From NCBI RefSeq assembly GCF_003515945.1, contig NZ_QWLM01000001.1, positions 186,001 to 250,000 of the forward strand: a stretch of DNA of 64,000 bases, written 5' to 3'. The notes under the pieces were generated by a model. The model worked only from the letters and a program-made list of their open reading frames with translations, did not search any database and was not told where the DNA came from. The stretch's first letter is position 1. Each line of letters opens with the position of its first letter. The DNA is from Dermacoccus abyssi. Lineage in GTDB: Bacteria; Actinomycetota; Actinomycetes; Actinomycetales; Dermatophilaceae. Both the position numbers and the translations under genes were made by a program. Shown in pieces: positions 54,121 through 63,136 of the stretch.

Positions 54121-56508
54121 ATGGGTCAGCACCCTCCCCGCCGGTTCCTCGCCGGCACGACCGCCCTCGTCGTGGTCGGCGCGCTCGGCACCGCGTTCAG
54201 CCCCGCGCAAGCCGCGTCCTCGACCGTCCTCGTCTCCGAGGTCTTTGGGGGCGGCGGCAACTCCGGCGCTCCGCTGCGCAGCGACTTCGTCGAGCTGTAC
54301 AACGCCTCCGGCACGGCGATCGACCTCACCGGGTGGAGCGTGCAGTACTGGTCCGCCTCAGGCACGAGCGCGCAGACGACGCCCCTCACCGGCTCGGTCC
54401 CGGCGGGCCACCACTTCCTCGTCCAGGAGGCTGACGGAGCGAACACCTCGGCCGCGGCCCTTCCGAACGCCGACGTGACGGGCCGCATCCCCATGTCCTC
54501 CTCCGCCGGTCGGGTCGCCCTCGTCAACGCCGATGGCGCCACCGTCGACCTCGTCGGCTGGGGCAATGCGGCGGTCGCCGAAGGAGCCCCGGCTCCCGCG
54601 ACGTCGAACACCACCTCCGTCGCACGCCGCAGCGAGTGCACAGACACCGACGACAACGCGAGTGACTTCGCCACCGGGGCGCCCTCTCCGGCGGGCGCTG
54701 CCGCCGGCGCGAGCTCGTGCTCTGCCGTGCAGCCGCCAGCCCCATCGGCCACGACCATTCAGGAGATCCAGGGATCGTCGCACCTCTCCCCGCTGCGCGA
54801 TCAGCGCGTGAGCGGCGTTGCCGGTGTCATCACGGCGACCTCGCGCACCGGCTTCTGGATGCAGGCGCCCAGCGACGAGAACGACGCCACGAGTGATGCT
54901 GTCTTCGTCTACACCAGGTCGGCGCCGGCGCAGAGCGTCGGTGACGCCGTCGAGGTCGCCGGCGTGGTCACCGAGTTCCGCCCCGGCGGCGCATCCGGCA
55001 ACGACAACCTCACGACGACCCAGATCTCGAGCCCGAAGGTCTCCGTCACCGGCCACGGCCAGGCGATTCCGGCCGTGTGGATCGGCAAGGACCGCATCGC
55101 ACCGCAGCAGACGATCGAAGCGGGCGACCCCAAGAGCGTCGAGTACGACTCCGCCGTCTTCGACCCGGCCCGGCACTCCATCGACTTCAACGAGTCCCTC
55201 GAGGGCATGAAAGTGGCTCTCGACGATGCGCGCGCCGTCGGCCCCACGAACGCGCGCTACGGCGAGACGCCCGTCGTGCCCGGCCAGAACGTCAGCGCCA
55301 CCACCAGCCCGCGCGGCGTCGTGTACGGCGGATATGACCGCCCCAACGCCATGCGCCTCGTTCTCGACGACTCGCTCATCCCGGCGAACTCCATCCCCGC
55401 AGCCAACGTCGGCGACACCTACACGGGCACGACCATGGGCATTATGGACTATGCCTTCGCCATGCCCCACGTCCTCGTCACGACGCCCGCCGGCCACATG
55501 ACGTCCGGCCTCACCCGCGAGACGACGAGCGCACAGTCGAACAACCAGCTCGCCGTCGCCACGTTCAACGTCGAGAATCTCGCGCCCAGCGACCAGCAGG
55601 ACAAGTACGACCGCCTCGCCGACCAGGTGACGACCAACCTCCGCTCGCCCGACGTCCTCGCGCTCGAGGAGATCCAGGACGACAACGGGGTGCAGAACGA
55701 CGGCACCGTGGACTCCTCCACCACCGTGCGCAAGCTCGTCGACACGACCAGGGCCAGGCGCGGTCCCGCCTACGAGGCACGGTGGGTCAACCCCGAGGAC
55801 GGCCAGGACGGCGGCGCGCCCGGCGGCAACATCCGTCAGGTCTTCCTCTTCCGCACCGGCCGCGACATCGACTTCGTCGACGCCGGCAACCCGTCCGCGA
55901 CGACAGCCACGCAGGTCATCGGGCGCGGCAAGAAGGCGGCGCTCGCCGTCTCCCCCGGCCGCATCGACCCGACGAACCCCGCCTTCGCGGACTCCCGCAA
56001 ACCACTCGTCGGCCAGTTCCGCTTCCGCGGCGAGAACGTCTTCGTCATCGCCAATCACTTCAACTCCAAGGGCGGCGACGACCCGCTGTTCGGTCGGTGG
56101 CAGCAACCCGTTCGCTCCTCCGAGACCCAGCGCCACGCCCAGGCGCAGGTGGTGCGAACCTTCACCGACCAGCTCCTCGCAGCCGACCCCGACGCACGAA
56201 TCGTCGCCCTCGGCGACATCAACGACTTCGAGTTCAGCCGCACCACCGACATCCTCGTCGGCTCCGGAGCGAACGCGATGACGGACCTGCCGCGCACGCT
56301 CACCGCGAACGAGCGCTACAGCTACGTCTACGAGGGCAACAGCCAGATCCTCGACCACATCCTCGTCTCGCCGCAGCTGACGCGCAGCCCCAAGGGCTGG
56401 AAGGGCGCGCCCTACAGCTACGACATCGTGCACACGAACAGCGAGTTCACCGACCAGGACTCCGACCACGATCCGCAGGTGGTGCGACTGCAGATCCGCC
56501 CCAACTGA
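54121..56508 (+). CDS. Secreted nuclease: lamin-tail domain plus endonuclease/exonuclease/phosphatase domain
   Basis: 795-residue predicted extracellular nuclease. Signal peptide with a twin-arginine-like PPRRFLAG, hydrophobic core and FSPAQA cleavage site. A lamin-tail domain (about 35-150: VLVSEVFGGGGNSGAPLRSD, FVELYNASGTAIDLTGWSVQ) is followed by an OB-like middle region (about 210-450) and a C-terminal EEP domain (about 480-795) with ATFNVENL, LALEEIQDDNG, HFNSKGGDD, LGDINDFE and DSDHDPQVV, covering the metal and phosphodiesterase residues. This is the ExeM/NucH-type architecture, which degrades extracellular DNA in studied members. It is a single gene between rplA and rplJ, ended by a long hairpin. 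Confidence 0.92.
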   Translation: MGQHPPRRFLAGTTALVVVGALGTAFSPAQAASSTVLVSEVFGGGGNSGAPLRSDFVELYNASGTAIDLTGWSVQYWSASGTSAQTTPLTGSVPAGHHFLVQEADGANTSAAALPNADVTGRIPMSSSAGRVALVNADGATVDLVGWGNAAVAEGAPAPATSNTTSVARRSECTDTDDNASDFATGAPSPAGAAAGASSCSAVQPPAPSATTIQEIQGSSHLSPLRDQRVSGVAGVITATSRTGFWMQAPSDENDATSDAVFVYTRSAPAQSVGDAVEVAGVVTEFRPGGASGNDNLTTTQISSPKVSVTGHGQAIPAVWIGKDRIAPQQTIEAGDPKSVEYDSAVFDPARHSIDFNESLEGMKVALDDARAVGPTNARYGETPVVPGQNVSATTSPRGVVYGGYDRPNAMRLVLDDSLIPANSIPAANVGDTYTGTTMGIMDYAFAMPHVLVTTPAGHMTSGLTRETTSAQSNNQLAVATFNVENLAPSDQQDKYDRLADQVTTNLRSPDVLALEEIQDDNGVQNDGTVDSSTTVRKLVDTTRARRGPAYEARWVNPEDGQDGGAPGGNIRQVFLFRTGRDIDFVDAGNPSATTATQVIGRGKKAALAVSPGRIDPTNPAFADSRKPLVGQFRFRGENVFVIANHFNSKGGDDPLFGRWQQPVRSSETQRHAQAQVVRTFTDQLLAADPDARIVALGDINDFEFSRTTDILVGSGANAMTDLPRTLTANERYSYVYEGNSQILDHILVSPQLTRSPKGWKGAPYSYDIVHTNSEFTDQDSDHDPQVVRLQIRPN

Positions 56509-56521
56509 TCCGATCAGCACA

Positions 56522-56566
56522 ACGCACGAGGCCCCGCCGAGTTCGACTCGGTGGGGCCTCGTGCGT
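56522..56566. terminator. 21-bp bidirectional terminator between nuclease gene and rplA
   Basis: Arms 56522-56542 and 56546-56566 are complementary except one position (G-U in the plus-strand transcript) with a TCG loop; between convergent genes, 14 bp after the nuclease stop. Confidence 0.8.
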
Positions 56567-56578
56567 CAACGAGAAAGA

Positions 56579-57298
56579 TCAGGCCTGCTCGCCCGACTCC
56601 TCCATGAGGTTGCGCGTACGCGACTGGTCGAGCAGGATGCCGGGGCCCATCGTCGTGGCCAGCGTGGCCTTCGTGATGTAGCGACCCTTCGACGCGGACG
56701 GCTTGAGGCGCAGGATCTCCTCCAGCGCAGCCGCGTAGTTCTCGACGAGGGCGCGCTCGTCGAACGAGGCCTTGCCGATGATGAAGTGAAGGTTCGCGTG
56801 CTTGTCGACGCGGAACTCGATCTTTCCGCCCTTGATGTCGGAGACGGCCTTGGCGACGTCCATCGTCACCGTGCCCGTCTTCGGGTTCGGCATGAGACCG
56901 CGGGGGCCGAGGACCTTACCGAGACGACCGACCTTGCCCATGAGGTCCGGCGTGGCGACGACGGCGTCGAAGTCCGTCCAGCCGCCCTGAACCTTGGCGA
57001 TGAGGTCGTCCGAACCGACGAAGTCGGCGCCGGCGGCCTCAGCCGCAGCTGCCTTGTCGCCGTTCGCGAAGACGAGGACGCGGGCCGTCTTACCCGTGCC
57101 GTGCGGCAGGTTGACCGTGCCGCGGACCATCTGGTCGGCCTTGCGCGGGTCGACACCGAGACGCATCGCGACCTCGACGGTGGGGTCGAACTTCGTCTCG
57201 TTCGTCGACTTGGCGATACGAACCGCCTCGAGCGGGGAGTAGAGCTTGCCGGCCTCGATCTTCTCTTCGGCCGCGCGGTAAGCCTTGCTGCGCTTCAT
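56579..57298 (-). CDS. rplA: 50S ribosomal protein L1
   Basis: 239-residue L1-stalk protein. [39 protein letters not shown] and [17 protein letters not shown] are conserved. It is separated from rplK by 285 bp with a hairpin, unlike the tight rplK-rplA pair of most bacteria. Confidence 0.98.
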   Translation of the reverse strand: MKRSKAYRAAEEKIEAGKLYSPLEAVRIAKSTNETKFDPTVEVAMRLGVDPRKADQMVRGTVNLPHGTGKTARVLVFANGDKAAAAEAAGADFVGSDDLIAKVQGGWTDFDAVVATPDLMGKVGRLGKVLGPRGLMPNPKTGTVTMDVAKAVSDIKGGKIEFRVDKHANLHFIIGKASFDERALVENYAAALEEILRLKPSASKGRYITKATLATTMGPGILLDQSRTRNLMEESGEQA

Positions 57299-57436
57299 GA
57301 GTTCTCCTTGGAACAGGTGGAGGTCGTGGTTGTACGGACCAGCGCGGGCCCAACCACTTTCGAACCGTGAGGTTCACGACGGACGGAAAGGCCCCGAACG
57401 CCGCTGATACCACAAGGGCAACCCTTCAAGGATAGC

Positions 57437-57478
57437 CGAAGGGCCCAGCCCACCGAAATCGGTGAGCCAGGCCCTTCG
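57437..57478 (-). other. Compound hairpin between rplK and rplA
   Basis: Outer nine-base arms CGAAGGGCC (57437-57445) and complement (57470-57478) enclose CACCGA/TCGGTG (57451-57456 with 57459-57464). Possible terminator of the nusG-rplK transcript or attenuator for rplA. Confidence 0.55.
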
Positions 57479-57583
57479 AGGACGACAGCGGTGGAGATCA
57501 GGCCATATTTTCTGGACTGAAAGCACACCGCCGGATCGTCACCTACGAAGCGAACGCGCGGCGTCCGTTCCGTCGGTGCACTT

Positions 57584-58012
57584 TCAGTCCGTCGTGATAC
57601 CCATCGAGCGCGCGGTCCCGGCAATGATGCGCGAGGCCATGTCGATGTCGTTGGCGTTCAGGTCCTGCATCTTCATCTCGGCGATCTCGCGGATCTGGTC
57701 CTTGCTCAGGTGAGCGACCTTCGTCTTGTGGGGCTCGCCGGAACCCTTCTGCACGCCCGCAGCCTTCTTGATGAGCTCAGCAGCCGGCGGCGTCTTCGTG
57801 ATGAACGTGAAGGAGCGGTCTTCGTAGACCGTGATCTCGACCGGGATGACGTTGCCACGCTGGGATTCCGTCGCGGCATTGTACGCCTTGACGAACTCCA
57901 TGATGTTGACGCCGTGCTGACCCAGCGCCGGACCGACCGGCGGTGCCGGCGTAGCCGCGCCGGCCTGGATCTGCAGCTTGATGAAGCCGGAAACCTTCTT
58001 CTTCGGGGGCAT
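57584..58012 (-). CDS. rplK: 50S ribosomal protein L11
   Basis: 142-residue factor-binding-region protein, the thiostrepton site with 23S r[43 protein letters not shown] and the C-terminal [15 protein letters not shown] are present. 98 bp after nusG. Confidence 0.98.
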   Translation of the reverse strand: MPPKKKVSGFIKLQIQAGAATPAPPVGPALGQHGVNIMEFVKAYNAATESQRGNVIPVEITVYEDRSFTFITKTPPAAELIKKAAGVQKGSGEPHKTKVAHLSKDQIREIAEMKMQDLNANDIDMASRIIAGTARSMGITTD

Positions 58013-58110
58013 GGTGCCACCTCTTTCGTGTTGTGGGCCGACGCCGTGGGCGATGACCCGGTTGCATCCTCGTCACCCGGACGGGCGACGAGAGGAACAG
58101 GTGGGGCTGA

Positions 58111-58938
58111 TCAGATCTTGGCGACCTGGTTGAAGCCCAGTTCGACCGGCGTTTCGCGGCCGAAAATGGAGACGAGGACCTTGAGCTTCGCGGTGTCAGC
58201 GTTGATCTCGGAGATCGTCGCGGGCAGCGTCTCGAACGGGCCCTCCATGACGGTGACGGACTCGCCGACGGTGAAGTCGACAGCAACCGGGGCCGTGCCC
58301 GAGCCGCCCTTGGCGCCTCCGGTGGCAGCGGCGTCGGAAGCCTTCTCCGGCTCGTCGAACGTCGGGTTCAGCATCGTGACGACCTCATCGATCGACAGCG
58401 GCGACGGCTGGTGGGCGTTGCCCACGAAGCCGGTGACGCCCGGCGTGTGACGCACGGCGCCCCACGACTCGTCGGTGAGGTCCATGCGCACGAGGACGTA
58501 TCCGGGCATGCGAACGCGCGTGCCGGACTTCTTCTGACCGTTGCGGATCTCGGTGTACTCCTCGATCGGCACCTCGCTCTGGAAGATGTAGTCCTCCATG
58601 TTGAGGCTCGTGATGCGCTGCTCGAGGTTCGTCTTCACGCGCTTCTCGTAGCCGGCGTAGGAGTGGATGACGTACCAGTCACCGAACTGCGACTTGAGGT
58701 CGGCGATGAAGGCCTCGCGCGGGTCGACGGCAGCCTCGTCGGCGCCGTCCTCGGAAGCGGACGCCTCGTCCTCGGTGCGCGCGGCGTTCTCCTCGTCGGC
58801 TTCGTCGGCCGTCGGCAGCTTGCCGATCTCGCCGAGCTCGGGCGTGAGATCGGCGTCCGGCGTCTGTGCGGCGTCGGCCGCGTACTCGGCCTCTTCTCGA
58901 GCGGCGGGCGAGAGCTGCTCGGGGTTCTGCTCGGTCAT
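58111..58938 (-). CDS. nusG: Transcription termination/antitermination protein NusG
   Basis: 275-residue protein linking RNA polymerase to Rho and the ribosome. The ATG at 58938 ([20 protein letters not shown]) begins an acidic extension of about 85 residues typical of actinobacteria. The NGN domain starts at [20 protein letters not shown] and holds [10 protein letters not shown]; the KOW domain is near the C-terminus ([20 protein letters not shown]). A linker of about 20 residues rich in Gly/Ala/Ser lies between the domains. Follows secE after 118 bp. Confidence 0.97.
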   Translation of the reverse strand: MTEQNPEQLSPAAREEAEYAADAAQTPDADLTPELGEIGKLPTADEADEENAARTEDEASASEDGADEAAVDPREAFIADLKSQFGDWYVIHSYAGYEKRVKTNLEQRITSLNMEDYIFQSEVPIEEYTEIRNGQKKSGTRVRMPGYVLVRMDLTDESWGAVRHTPGVTGFVGNAHQPSPLSIDEVVTMLNPTFDEPEKASDAAATGGAKGGSGTAPVAVDFTVGESVTVMEGPFETLPATISEINADTAKLKVLVSIFGRETPVELGFNQVAKI

Positions 58939-58995
58939 CGACCCTGCTTCCTTCACATGAGGGGAACTACATTCAAGTGGTGCGCCACACAAGCG

Positions 58996-59035
58996 CGCCG
59001 CCCGTGCCTCCCGCGAAGCGGGCGCCCAGGCGGCG
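58996..59035 (-). other. Hairpin between secE and nusG
   Basis: CGCCGCC/GGCGGCG arms (58996-59002 with 59029-59035) with an inner CCCGC/GCGGG stem. Position suggests leader structure or partial termination between secE and nusG. Confidence 0.4.
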
Positions 59036-59056
59036 ACTCTCGTGATGTCTCGGGGA

Positions 59057-59308
59057 TCAGCCGGAGCCGAAGACCCACGACACCGCACGCGTGAACATCC
59101 AGTCTAGACCGTTGACGTAGGCCATGATGACCGCGAGGAACACCAGGACGGCAATCGTGAAGCTGGTGAGTTCGTCACGCGTGGGGTAGACGACCTTGCG
59201 CATCTCGTCGATCACCTGTCGGACGAACAACAGGATGCGGCCGAAGAAACCGCGGCGCTCACGCTCGCCTGCGACGGCAGTGCTCGTCGCTGCGTCGTTG
59301 TCTGCCAC
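59057..59308 (-). CDS. secE: Preprotein translocase subunit SecE
   Basis: 83-residue single-spanning subunit that clamps SecY. The start is GTG at 59308 ([20 protein letters not shown]) with GAAGGG upstream; the longer frame runs into tRNA-Trp. The conserved amphipathic [20 protein letters not shown] is followed by one membrane helix (about 53-76). The gene follows tRNA-Trp by about 30 bp, the same order as in mycobacteria. Confidence 0.96.
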   Translation of the reverse strand: MADNDAATSTAVAGERERRGFFGRILLFVRQVIDEMRKVVYPTRDELTSFTIAVLVFLAVIMAYVNGLDWMFTRAVSWVFGSG

Positions 59309-59338
59309 AGTGTCACCCTTCCGGATCAGTGCGCTGTG

Positions 59339-59411
59339 CAGGGCACGAGGGACTTGAACCCCCAACCCCCGGTTTTGGAGACCGGTGCTCTGCCAATTGA
59401 GCTAGTGCCCT
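59339..59411 (-). tRNA. trpT: tRNA-Trp (CCA)
   Basis: 73-base cloverleaf on the minus strand: acceptor AGGGCAC pairs with GTGCCCT, anticodon loop CTCCAAA with anticodon CCA, T-loop GTTCAAGTC, discriminator G. The 3' CCA is not encoded. Confidence 0.97.
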
Positions 59412-59566
59412 TCGCGGGTTGCCCCGCGCGGTATCCCGAATGGGTGTCCGGTCTACCGGCGCACGAGTCTACGGGACGAACGGCGCTGGGTGGAAATCGG
59501 GGTGGCCTCAGGCGGCGGGGCTGCGTCACGGTCGGGAACGCCCGCGCTCGGTGACAGGATGAGGGT

Positions 59567-60631
59567 GTGACCGGAACGACCAGGACCGCCCGCGACATCG
59601 ACACCCTCCCGAAGGCCCACCTGCATCTGCACTTCACTGGCTCGATGGCGTTCGACACGCTGCTCGACCTCAGCGTCGCTCACCGAGTTCGCCTTCCGGA
59701 GAGCCTCACCGCCCACTGGCCGCCGACGCTCGCCTCTGCCATGGACGAACGCGGCTGGTTCCGGTTCCAGCGCCTCTACGACGCGGCCCGCGCCTGCGTG
59801 CGCTCGGAGGACGACATGCGACGCATCGTGGACGAGGCCGCGGCCACAGACGCCGCGGAGGGTTCGCGATGGCTGGAGATCCAGGTCGACCCCACCTCCT
59901 ACGCCCCCTTCGTCGGCGGAATCACACCCGCGCTGGAGATCGTGCTCGACGAAGCGCAGAAGGCGTCCGAGCGCCACGACATCGGCGTCGGCGTCGTCGT
60001 GGCTGCCTCGCGCCTCAAGCACCCCTTCGACGCCCGCACACTCGCCCGGCTCGCCGCGAGGAACGCAGGCCCGGTTGTCGGCTTCGGGTTGAGTAACGAC
60101 GAGCGCCGCGGTGACACCGAGAGCTTCGCGCCGGCCTTCCGCATCGCCCGGGACGCCGGGCTCGCCTCGCTCCCCCACGGCGGTGAGCTGCTCGGCCCCG
60201 ACGCGGTCACGGAAACGCTCGATGCGCTGCGTCCCGACCGCCTCGGCCACGGGGTGCGCAGTGCGGATTCCGATGACGTCCTGCGCAGGGTCGTCGACGA
60301 CGGTGTGGGCCTCGAGGTGTGTCCCGGCAGCAACGTCGCGCTCGGCGTCTACGAGGAAGCCCGTGACGTGCCCCTGCGCCGCCTCTTCGACGCCGGCGCC
60401 AAGATGGCGCTCGGCGCGGACGATCCCCTGCTGTTCGGCTCGCGCCTGAGCGATCAGTACCGCACGGCGCGCGAGGTCCACGGCCTCAGCGACGCCGAAC
60501 TCGCGCAGCTGGCACGCGACAGCTTCGCCATCTCCCGAGCACCGCAGGACGTCGTGCACCGCGCGAACGCCGACATCGACGCGTGGCTGCTCGCCCAGCC
60601 CGCCGGCTCGACCCAGACCAGCGACGCGTGA
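59567..60631 (+). CDS. Adenosine deaminase-like amidohydrolase
   Basis: 354-residue zinc-dependent deaminase of the ADA family. Metal and active-site motifs in order: HLHLHFTGS (residues 18-26, zinc His20 and His22), LPHGGE (general acid Glu), RLGHGVRS and GADDPLLF (zinc and catalytic Asp). The first motif has FTGS where classical adenosine deaminases have LDGS, a pattern I associate with an actinobacterial subgroup whose substrate is less certain (adenosine or another aminopurine). Start GTG 59567, no strong ribosome-binding site. Convergent with murB, 3 bp between stop codons. Confidence 0.88.
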   Translation: MTGTTRTARDIDTLPKAHLHLHFTGSMAFDTLLDLSVAHRVRLPESLTAHWPPTLASAMDERGWFRFQRLYDAARACVRSEDDMRRIVDEAAATDAAEGSRWLEIQVDPTSYAPFVGGITPALEIVLDEAQKASERHDIGVGVVVAASRLKHPFDARTLARLAARNAGPVVGFGLSNDERRGDTESFAPAFRIARDAGLASLPHGGELLGPDAVTETLDALRPDRLGHGVRSADSDDVLRRVVDDGVGLEVCPGSNVALGVYEEARDVPLRRLFDAGAKMALGADDPLLFGSRLSDQYRTAREVHGLSDAELAQLARDSFAISRAPQDVVHRANADIDAWLLAQPAGSTQTSDA

Positions 60632-60634
60632 CGC

Positions 60635-61741
60635 TCAGAGCGTGAGGCCGACCCAGACGGGCTCGGGCACGAGACGGACGCCGAAGGCCTCCTCCACGCC
60701 GTCGACGACGACGCGGGCGAGCGCTGCGACATCGGCAGCAGTGGCCGTACCGCGGTTCGTCAGGGCGAGCGTGTGCTTCGTCGAGAGTGCCGCCGGGCCG
60801 GGCATGTTGTAGCCCTTGCCGAAGCCGCCCTTGTCGATGAGCCACGCGGCCGACGTCTTGAGCATGTCGGGGTGCGCCGCGCCCGCGGGGAACTGCGGAG
60901 GCACCGGGCCGTCGGCGCCGAGGCGCTCCTCGGCGCGCGCGACGATCGAGTCCATTTGCTCACGCGTGACGATGGGGTTGGTGAAGAACGAGCCGCACGA
61001 CCACGTGTCGTGATCGCCCGCCTCGAGCACCATGCCGCGCTTCGCGCGCTGCGCGAGAACGCCTGCACGCGCGTCGGCGAGCGGCACGCGCTGGCCCTGC
61101 TCGACGCCCAGGCCGGCCGCGAGGTCGGCGTACGCGATGGGCTGGCTGCGGTCTGCCTTGCGCAGATGGAACGAGACGTCGAGCACGACGTAGCGCCCGC
61201 TCTTGTCACCGTCGCGATACGGGGTGTTCTTGAAGATGCTGTGGCGGTAGGTGAACTCGCAGTCGGCGTTCGCGAAGGTCTTGATCTGCTGCGTCACCCG
61301 GTCGTAGGTGCGCACGCTGGAGATCGTCTGGGCGACCTCCTGGCCGTAGGCGCCGACGTTCTGCACCGGGGTGGCACCGACGAGGCCCGGAATACCGGAG
61401 AGCGCCTCGATGCGCGACCAGTCACGCTCACACGCCTCGCGCACGAAGTCGTCCCACACGACGCCGGCACCGACGCGGACGGTGACGCCACCGCAGTCGG
61501 AGTCGTGCTCGATCTCGAGGCCCTGGTTGGCGATCTTGACGACCGTTCCGGGGAACCCCTCGTCGGCGATGAGCAGGTTGGAGCCGCCGGAGAGAACGAG
61601 CAGGGGCTCGCCCGCGTCGTCGGTCTCGCGCACGGCGTCGACGATCTCGTCGATGGTCTCGGCCACGACGAGGCGGCGTGCGGGGCCGCCGACGTGCATC
61701 GTCGTCAGCGATGCCAGGGGGATGTCGAACTGCTCCTGCAC
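60635..61741 (-). CDS. murB: UDP-N-acetylenolpyruvoylglucosamine reductase
   Basis: 368-residue FAD enzyme reducing enolpyruvyl-UDP-GlcNAc to UDP-MurNAc in peptidoglycan synthesis. FAD-binding LVLSGGSNLLIADEGFPGTV, ALSGIPGLVGATPVQNVGAY and the catalytic serine loop SCGSFFTNPIV (type I MurB) are present. Start GTG at 61741 (read VQEQFDIPLASLT). It lies 11 bp after a MaoC gene and is likely co-transcribed with hadA/hadB-like genes. Confidence 0.96.
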   Translation of the reverse strand: MQEQFDIPLASLTTMHVGGPARRLVVAETIDEIVDAVRETDDAGEPLLVLSGGSNLLIADEGFPGTVVKIANQGLEIEHDSDCGGVTVRVGAGVVWDDFVREACERDWSRIEALSGIPGLVGATPVQNVGAYGQEVAQTISSVRTYDRVTQQIKTFANADCEFTYRHSIFKNTPYRDGDKSGRYVVLDVSFHLRKADRSQPIAYADLAAGLGVEQGQRVPLADARAGVLAQRAKRGMVLEAGDHDTWSCGSFFTNPIVTREQMDSIVARAEERLGADGPVPPQFPAGAAHPDMLKTSAAWLIDKGGFGKGYNMPGPAALSTKHTLALTNRGTATAADVAALARVVVDGVEEAFGVRLVPEPVWVGLTL

Positions 61742-61752
61742 GAAGACCTCAC

Positions 61753-62178
61753 TCAGATGTTGACGACCGCTCGGGCTCGGTTCAAGACCTTAATGCCTGC
61801 CACCGACACGGCCGCATCGAGCGTCACGGTGCCGGCGGACTCGTCCGTTGCGGCGACCGTGAGAACGAGCGCCACCTCGACGCCGTCGTCACCGGCCGGC
61901 ACGACGACCGGGGCGGCGAAGCGCGTCGTGAAGGATGCGACCTCACGCCCCGCCGCTACCGTCTCGACGGCGGAAGCCACCAGGCCCATGGTGAGCATGC
62001 CGTGCGCGATGACGTCGGGCAGACCGACGGAGCGGGCAAACTCCTCGTCCTGGTGGATGGGGTTCTGATCGCCACTCGCGTTGGCATAGGCCACGAGGTC
62101 GGCTCGCAGCAGACGGTGGGTCGTCGACCAGACCTCGTCACCGACCTCGGCGTCGGCGAGGCATGTCACGGTGCTCAT
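61753..62178 (-). CDS. MaoC-family hot-dog dehydratase (HadB-like)
   Basis: 141-residue single hot-dog protein. The hydratase motif is ASGDQNPIHQDEEFARSVGL with catalytic Asp37 and His42, followed by IAHGMLTMG. It closely resembles mycobacterial HadB, the catalytic subunit of the (3R)-hydroxyacyl-ACP dehydratase, and occupies the same place between rpmG and secE. The start overlaps the hadA-like stop (ATGA). In a bacterium without mycolic acids the substrate is unknown; a role in fatty-acid metabolism is inferred. Confidence 0.88.
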   Translation of the reverse strand: MSTVTCLADAEVGDEVWSTTHRLLRADLVAYANASGDQNPIHQDEEFARSVGLPDVIAHGMLTMGLVASAVETVAAGREVASFTTRFAAPVVVPAGDDGVEVALVLTVAATDESAGTVTLDAAVSVAGIKVLNRARAVVNI

Positions 62179-62597
62179 GCCTGCTCCCCTCGAATGACGA
62201 CGACACTCGTCGTCGTGACGCGGGGCTCGCCCGCAGTGGTCTCGACGCCCGTCTCGAGCGTCACCATGTCGTGGCCCCCGGCCGAGCGCACCCGGCGCAC
62301 CGTGGTGGTGGCGACGAGTTCGTCACCCGCGACGATCGGGGCGTGGTAGGTGAAGCCCTCCTCGCCGTGGACGAGCCGCGAGAAGTCGACGTTCGCCTCC
62401 GGATCGACCATGAACTCGGCCTCGGCGCGCTGTGCGATCGTGACGGCGAACGTCAGGGGCGCAGCCTGTGACGTCGCGCCCGAGCTGGCGCCGGGCGAGC
62501 GAACGGCCGCAGCGAAGGCGTCGAGCTCGTCCTGCGTCACGACGTGCGGCTCCGGAATGGAATAGGTGCGGCCCTCGACGGCCGGATTCACTGCCAT
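62175..62597 (-). CDS. Hot-dog protein, FAS1-like dehydratase N-domain (HadA-like)
   Basis: 140-residue partner of the HadB-like protein. The N-domain features VEGRTYSIPEPHVVTQDELD, PLTFAVTIAQRAE and EEGFTYHAPIVAGDEL are those of HadA-type subunits, which lack the catalytic dyad and bind substrate. Together the pair should make a heteromeric (R)-specific enoyl hydratase/dehydratase. No HadC-like third gene is adjacent. Follows rpmG downstream of a strong terminator, so it probably has its own promoter in 62598-62670. Confidence 0.87.
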   Translation of the reverse strand: MAVNPAVEGRTYSIPEPHVVTQDELDAFAAAVRSPGASSGATSQAAPLTFAVTIAQRAEAEFMVDPEANVDFSRLVHGEEGFTYHAPIVAGDELVATTTVRRVRSAGGHDMVTLETGVETTAGEPRVTTTSVVVIRGEQA

Positions 62598-62674
62598 GGC
62601 TCGACCGTAGGCGCCCCGCAGGGCTACCCGGAAGTCGCTGCCGACGCCGAACCTGCGCGAGCGGCTCAGACATG

Positions 62675-62710
62675 ACGAAGGGTCGTCACCGTGCGGTGAC
62701 GACCCTTCGT
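62675..62710 (-). terminator. 17-bp perfect terminator after rpmG
   Basis: Arms 62675-62691 and 62694-62710 (ACGAAGGGTCGTCACCG and complement) with a 2-base centre, 20 bp after the rpmG stop. Confidence 0.75.
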
Positions 62711-62729
62711 GGATGTTTCGTGCGCGAGA

Positions 62730-62900
62730 TCAGCGGGTCTCGCGGTGCGCCGTGTGCTTCACGCAGCGCTTGCAGAACTTCGCCAGTTCGAGACGGTCGG
62801 GGTTGTTCCGACGGTTCTTCTTGGTGATGTAGTTGCGCTCCTTGCACACGGTGCAAGCCATCGTGATCTTCGGGCGAACGTCAGCGCTCTTGGAGGCCAT
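62730..62900 (-). CDS. rpmG: 50S ribosomal protein L33
   Basis: 56-residue protein, [20 protein letters not shown] then [20 protein letters not shown], ending in [14 protein letters not shown]. Zinc ligands Cys16, Cys19, Cys43 and Cys46 are all present, so this is the zinc-containing form. It lies between tRNA-Met and the hadA-like gene, as in mycobacteria. Confidence 0.97.
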   Translation of the reverse strand: MASKSADVRPKITMACTVCKERNYITKKNRRNNPDRLELAKFCKRCVKHTAHRETR

Positions 62901-62946
62901 GTCCCACACCTGCTCTCGGAAAGTCGAAATCTGTTGTCATGAAGAT

Positions 62947-63023
62947 TGGTAGCGGGAGCGGGACTCGATCCCGCGACCTCACGATTATGAGTCGTGCGCT
63001 CTAACCAGCTGAGCTACCCCGCC
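62947..63023 (-). tRNA. metT: tRNA-Met (CAT, elongator type)
   Basis: 77-base tRNA including an encoded CCA. Anticodon loop CTCATAA gives CAT. The acceptor GGCGGGG pairs with TCCCGCT with G-U at both ends; T-loop ATCGAGT. The acceptor begins with a 1-72 pair (G-U), unlike the unpaired end of initiators, so elongator. Confidence 0.93.
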
Positions 63024-63063
63024 GCGCCGTGAACCTTCCGGGCGAGCCCGAAACATTCAAGCG

Positions 63064-63136
63064 AGCCCCCAAACGGAATCGAACCGTTGACCTTCTCCTT
63101 ACCATGGAGACGCTCTGCCGACTGAGCTATAGGGGC
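63064..63136 (-). tRNA. thrT: tRNA-Thr (GGT)
   Basis: 73-base cloverleaf: acceptor GCCCCTA/TGGGGGC, anticodon loop ATGGTAA with anticodon GGT, T-loop GTTCGATTC. CCA not encoded. 40 bp upstream of tRNA-Met and probably co-transcribed. Confidence 0.96.
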
